Shown one piece after another: positions 6,389 to 9,481 of a stretch of DNA of 9,481 nt. The first letter of the stretch is position 1; each line of letters opens with the position of its first letter. Source of the DNA: Planctomycetaceae bacterium (GTDB lineage: Bacteria; Planctomycetota; Planctomycetia; Pirellulales; PALSA-1355); assembly GCA_005773095.1 (NCBI GenBank), contig SXHT01000055.1, positions 1 to 9,481 on the forward strand, written 5' to 3'. The translations under genes and the position numbers were made by a program. Under the pieces are notes generated by a model. That model ran no database searches. It was not told the DNA's origin and was given only the letters and a program-made list of their open reading frames with translations.

Positions 6389-6549
6389 GTGGCCCCGCCC
6401 GCCGTCCCCTTTTTGAGCGGCACCACTGCCATAAATCCCTCGGACAGCTTGGGACTGGCCGATGGGCTGATCGTGTTATCCCCAGACATTCGCAGTTCGG
6501 CCGCCTGGTTGCGACCGTAGCGATGCGTGTCACTTGATTGAGGCCCACT

Positions 6550-8646
6550 ATGGACCTGACGAAGCTCCGCAACATAGGCATCTCGGCTCACATCGACTCT
6601 GGGAAGACCACCCTGAGCGAGCGGATCCTGTACTACGCCGGCCGCATCCACCGCATGCATGAAGTCAAGGGGGGCGGCGACGGCGCCACCATGGACTACA
6701 TGGATTTGGAGCGTGAAAAGGGCATCACCATTACCAGCGCCTGCACTCAGGTGGAATGGAAGGGACATACCATCAACCTCATCGACACCCCGGGCCATGT
6801 CGATTTCACGGTTGAAGTGGAACGCAGTCTCCGCGTGCTGGACGGCGCGGTGTTGGTGCTCTGCGCCGTCGGCGGCGTGCAATCGCAATCGCTCACGGTC
6901 GATCGCCAGATGAAGCGGTATCATGTGCCGCGTTTGGCGTTCATCAACAAGATGGACCGCACCGGTGCCAATCATGAGCGGGTCGTCGCCGCGGTCAAGG
7001 AGAAGATGGGCTGTGACGCCGTGCTCATGCAGTGGCCGATCGGCAAGGAAGACAAGTTCGAGGGCGTGATCGATCTGATCGGGATGAACGCCTATTATTT
7101 TGACGGCGACAAGGGGGAGAAAGTTCGCCAGGCCGAAATTCCGGCCGCGCTGCAGGGGACCAGCAGGACGGCACGCCAGCAGATGCTTGAAGCGCTCTCG
7201 ATGTACAGCGATGAGCTGATGGAAAAGCTGTTGAGCGAGACCGCCGTTCCTGAGGCAATGATTCACGACATCGTTCGCGTTGCCGTGCAGGAGCAGGACA
7301 TGACGCCCGTGTTCGTCGGCTCGGCCTACAAGAACAAAGGCGTGCAGCTTTTGCTTGACGCCGTGCAGCGTTACCTGCCGTCGCCGCTGGAGCGTCCCAA
7401 CATCGCTAAGAAGTGGGACAAGCCGGACGAAGCCTTTCCGTTGGAGCCCAATCCCAGCAAGCCGTTCGTGGGGATGGCGTTCAAGATCGTTGAAGATCCG
7501 TTCGGGCAGCTCACGTTCATGCGGATCTACCAGGGCACGATCAAGAAGGGCGAAACGTACTTCAATCAGCGCACCGACCGTAAGGAGCGTTTCAGCCGGA
7601 TCGTTAAAATGCACGCCGACAAGCGCGAGGAAGTCGATAGCGCCGAGGCCGGCGATATCGTGGCCGTGATCGGCGTCGATTGCGCCAGCGGCGACACGTA
7701 TTCCAACGAACGCAAATACTGCACGCTGGAAAACATGTTCGTGCCGCAGCCCGTCATCAAGATGGCCATCTCCGTCCCCAATCGAGAGTCGGGCGACAAG
7801 CTCGGCAAGGCTTTGGCTCGCTTCCGCAAGGAAGACCCCACGTTTCAGGTGGCCACCGACGAAGAGACCAGCGAAACGGTGATCGCTGGCATGGGGGAGC
7901 TGCACCTGGAGATCTACGTCGAACGCATCCGCCGCGAATATGGCATCGAAGTCGAAGTTGGCGCTCCCAAGGTCAGCTACCGCGAAGCGCCGACGCGGAA
8001 TGTCGAATTCGATCACAAGCGTAAGAAGCAAACCGGCGGTTCTGGCCAGTATGGTCACATCAAGGGAATTTTGGAGGTGCTGCCCGAAGACGCAACCGAG
8101 AATTTCGAGTTCGTTGACGATGTTGTGCAGGGCCGAATTCCGCGCGAGTATATCCCCTCGGTAGAGAAAGGCTTTCGTTCGTGCATGCACAAGGGCCCCG
8201 TGGCTGACTTCCCGGTCGTGGGCTTGCGCGTCGTCCTGAACGACGGTTCCTACCACGACGTTGACAGCTCCGACCTGGCGTTCCAACTGACGGCCCAAGA
8301 GTGCTTTCGCGAGTACTTCATGAAGATGAAGCCGGTGCTGCTGGAACCCATCATGAAGGTGGAGATCGAGGTGCCCACACAGTACCAAGGCGCCGTGACC
8401 GGGGAACTGACCAGCCGTCGCGGCCTGATCGTGCAGACTGATATGAAGGGGGCGGTGGCCACGATCGAAGGCGAAGTGCCGCTAGCCGAGACGTTTGGCT
8501 ACTCGACCGACCTGCGCAGCATGACGCAGGGGCAAGGAACTTTCACGATGGAGTTCGCCAAGTACCGCCGCGTGCCGGCCGGCATCCAGGAAGAAATTGT
8601 CGCCGAGAAAAAGAAGCAGAAGCAGCAGCTGGTCGGCGCCAGATAA
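6550..8646 (+). CDS. fusA: Elongation factor G, mitochondrial-like spdEFG1 type
   Basis: EF-G is the GTPase that drives tRNA-mRNA translocation on the ribosome. The 698-residue protein has all GTPase motifs: AHIDSGKT (13-20), GIT with switch T60, DTPGH (79-83), NKMD (133-136) and GSA (257-259). Domain II follows from about 300, then domain III, domain IV with KKQTGGSGQYG (492-502) and the tip loop HDVDSSDLAF (569-578), and domain V. Two stretches point to the mitochondrial-like class: the P-loop serine (S17, where ordinary bacterial EF-G has alanine) and VQSQSLTVDRQMKRY (110-124, ordinary form VEPQSETVWRQADKY). ATG 6550 is preferred because GAGG stands 6 nt before it; an in-frame TTG at 6538 overlaps that site. 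The Lys/Gln-rich C-terminus is also of this class. The paralogue spdEFG2, probably for ribosome recycling, would be expected elsewhere in the genome. Confidence 0.95.
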   Translation: MDLTKLRNIGISAHIDSGKTTLSERILYYAGRIHRMHEVKGGGDGATMDYMDLEREKGITITSACTQVEWKGHTINLIDTPGHVDFTVEVERSLRVLDGAVLVLCAVGGVQSQSLTVDRQMKRYHVPRLAFINKMDRTGANHERVVAAVKEKMGCDAVLMQWPIGKEDKFEGVIDLIGMNAYYFDGDKGEKVRQAEIPAALQGTSRTARQQMLEALSMYSDELMEKLLSETAVPEAMIHDIVRVAVQEQDMTPVFVGSAYKNKGVQLLLDAVQRYLPSPLERPNIAKKWDKPDEAFPLEPNPSKPFVGMAFKIVEDPFGQLTFMRIYQGTIKKGETYFNQRTDRKERFSRIVKMHADKREEVDSAEAGDIVAVIGVDCASGDTYSNERKYCTLENMFVPQPVIKMAISVPNRESGDKLGKALARFRKEDPTFQVATDEETSETVIAGMGELHLEIYVERIRREYGIEVEVGAPKVSYREAPTRNVEFDHKRKKQTGGSGQYGHIKGILEVLPEDATENFEFVDDVVQGRIPREYIPSVEKGFRSCMHKGPVADFPVVGLRVVLNDGSYHDVDSSDLAFQLTAQECFREYFMKMKPVLLEPIMKVEIEVPTQYQGAVTGELTSRRGLIVQTDMKGAVATIEGEVPLAETFGYSTDLRSMTQGQGTFTMEFAKYRRVPAGIQEEIVAEKKKQKQQLVGAR

Positions 8647-8660
8647 TGCCCCCGTTTGTA

Positions 8661-8702
8661 AAACCGGCGGCGGCGCTCCCTCGAACCCGGGGGACTGGCT
8701 CC
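8661..8702. repeat. Repeat fragments after fusA
   Basis: AAACCGGCGGCGG (8661-8673) repeats, in direct orientation, the 13-mer at 6095-6107 on the other side of fusA. A few bases on, the minus strand of 8686-8701 reads GAGCCAGTCCC followed by CCGGG, matching the GAGCCAGTCCC of copy 3 in inverted orientation. CCCCCG (8649-8654) and CGGGGG (8688-8693) could also form a long-loop stem after the fusA stop, but no T-run follows. The rest of the 215-bp fusA-acnA gap shows only the hairpin near the acnA start. Confidence 0.4.
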
Positions 8703-8814
8703 ATGTGCGAGAGCCGCAAAGGCGTCAGAACTGCTCTGTCAACAACCTCCCGCTGTGAATCTTGATGTTGTGCGACAGGGTTTGCAGCAAGATTTCACGA
8801 TGGATGCGTCGAGG

Positions 8815-8838
8815 AACAGTCGAGGGTTTGTCACTGTT
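8815..8838 (+). promoter_or_regulatory. Inverted repeat just before the acnA ribosome binding site
   Basis: AACAGT (8815-8820) and ACTGTT (8833-8838) are perfect 6-bp arms around 12 nt, extendable by one G-T wobble. The second arm ends 15 bp before the putative Shine-Dalgarno GAGG (8853-8856). GTCGAGG also occurs twice with an 11-bp period (8808-8814, 8819-8825). It could be an operator or a leader RNA stem; no known regulator motif was recognised, and no clear promoter was found in this gap. Confidence 0.3.
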
Positions 8839-8861
8839 TTGCGGGAAGGATCGAGGCCGCC

Positions 8862-9481
8862 ATGTTGAACGCCGCACGAAAAGTTGATCCGTTTGCCGCT
8901 CGCGCCGAGTTTGAAACAGGACAGGGCAAGGCGGGCGTCTATCGCCTGGCGCGACTCGAGACGTTGGGGATCGCCAGGATCGGCGAACTGCCCTATTCAA
9001 TTCGTCTGCTGCTGGAAGCGGCGCTGCGCAACTGCGACGGCTACCAGGTGAGCGAAGACGATGTCAAAAACCTCGCCACCTGGAATGCCGCCAAGCCGGC
9101 CCAAGTGGAGATCCCCTTCAAGCCGGCCCGCGTCGTGCTGCAGGATTTTACGGGTGTGCCCTGCGTGGTGGATCTGGCGGCGATGCGATCGGCCATGCAA
9201 CGCTTCGGCGGCAACGCCATCAAGGTGAACCCGCTGATTCCCGTCGACCTCGTCATCGACCACTCGGTGCAGGTGGACTACTTCGGGTCGAGCGATGCGC
9301 TGGCGCTCAACGTGGGACTGGAGTTCGAACGAAACCGAGAGCGCTATGAATTCCTGCGCTGGGGTCAGAAGGCCTTGAACAACTTCCGGGTAGTGCCGCC
9401 CAATGTGGGCATTGTGCATCAGGTGAATCTGGAATATCTGGCCAAGGGCGTGTTCTTACGGGACGGCGTGGCACTACCCGA
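8862..9481 (+). CDS. acnA: Aconitate hydratase, N-terminal part (cut by window end)
   Basis: Aconitase interconverts citrate and isocitrate in the TCA cycle using a [4Fe-4S] cluster. About 206 codons are present with no stop. The translation contains hallmark N-terminal stretches of the AcnA/IRP1 group: SIRLLLEAALRNCDG (46-60), VVLQDFTGVPCVVDLAAMR (91-109), KVNPLIPVDLVIDHSVQVD (121-139, with active-site D133 and H134), NVGLEFERNRERYEFLRWGQ (150-169) and GIVHQVNLEYL (183-193). The cluster cysteines lie further on, outside the window. The start ATG 8862 is supported by GAGG 5 nt upstream and AAGGA (8846-8850), and by similarity beginning near residue 17. A 22-codon open frame (8800-8868) overlaps the start. 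It lies 215 bp after fusA on the same strand, so it probably has its own promoter. It could be named acnA or acn; the family is not in doubt. Confidence 0.94.
   Translation, partial: MLNAARKVDPFAARAEFETGQGKAGVYRLARLETLGIARIGELPYSIRLLLEAALRNCDGYQVSEDDVKNLATWNAAKPAQVEIPFKPARVVLQDFTGVPCVVDLAAMRSAMQRFGGNAIKVNPLIPVDLVIDHSVQVDYFGSSDALALNVGLEFERNRERYEFLRWGQKALNNFRVVPPNVGIVHQVNLEYLAKGVFLRDGVALP

Larger units (their letters stand above)
6047..6549. other. Divergent intergenic region between the protease gene and fusA
   Basis: This 503-bp stretch holds no credible gene; short ORFs on both strands lack good start sites and recognisable composition. From the protease side it contains a dyad AAACCT/AGGTTT (6053-6069), repeat copy 2 (6087-6146), an unassigned stretch 6147-6230, repeat copy 3 (6231-6273), a moderate fusA promoter candidate (6280-6308), and about 235 nt of presumed fusA leader with a GCGA-loop hairpin (6373-6388). 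The fusA Shine-Dalgarno site GAGG (6540-6543) closes it. Confidence 0.65.

Noticed and set aside
6325..6537. A 70-codon plus-strand frame just before fusA
   Set aside because: No Shine-Dalgarno site, non-ATG start, Arg/Pro-rich composition and no recognisable motif; the region is better explained as leader.
5932..8388. An 818-codon open frame antisense to fusA
   Set aside because: It mirrors fusA, whose conserved motifs are certain, and runs on into intergenic repeats and the protease N-terminus. The translation is rich in His, Leu, Arg and Val with no recognisable domain, as expected of a GC-rich antisense shadow.
8649..8693. Intrinsic terminator after fusA from CCCCCG/CGGGGG
   Set aside because: The loop is over 30 nt and no T-run follows, so the pairing is weak evidence for termination.
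8832..8837. IRE-like loop CAGTGA next to the aconitase start
   Set aside because: The CAGTGA reads only on the minus strand, so it would not be in the acnA mRNA, and the bulged-C stem of an iron-responsive element is absent.

Overview
The window is GC-rich, densely coded bacterial DNA carrying central metabolism and translation genes. The best taxonomic guess is a planctomycete, probably near Pirellulales. That rests on three inferences: the elongation factor G is of the mitochondrial-like 'spd' type (spirochaete/planctomycete/deltaproteobacterial group), the succinate dehydrogenase is the menaquinone-type three-subunit form with long low-complexity tails, and the intergenic regions hold short GC-rich hairpin repeats of a kind I remember from planctomycete genomes. 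No phage, insertion sequence, CRISPR array, tRNA or rRNA is visible.

Layout. Positions 1-1125 (+) hold the last codons of pqqD overlapping a complete pqqE, the end of a pyrroloquinoline quinone (PQQ) biosynthesis operon. Positions 1126-1472 are non-coding: a run of three adjacent hairpins, then a good sigma70-like promoter. Positions 1473-5198 (+) are an sdhCAB operon for a Bacillus subtilis-type succinate:menaquinone oxidoreductase (diheme cytochrome b, flavoprotein, iron-sulfur protein). A minus-strand CPBP/CAAX-type membrane protease gene (5201-6046) ends 2 bp from the sdhB stop. Positions 6047-6549 are a 503-bp divergent intergenic region with two copies of a repeat, a possible fusA promoter and a hairpin in the presumed leader. 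fusA occupies 6550-8646 (+). After a 215-bp gap that carries related repeat fragments, the 5' part of an aconitase gene (8862 to the window end, +) is present.

Together, aconitase and succinate dehydrogenase are two TCA-cycle enzymes, and succinate dehydrogenase also feeds electrons to the quinone pool. PQQ is the cofactor of periplasmic quinoprotein dehydrogenases that feed the same pool. EF-G serves translation. The window looks like a housekeeping region, and I found no convincing new multi-gene system. The least explained signal is a small dispersed repeat/hairpin family. Its core occurs upstream of sdhC and twice upstream of fusA (once within 10 bp of the proposed promoter), and a partial inverted copy lies between fusA and the aconitase gene.
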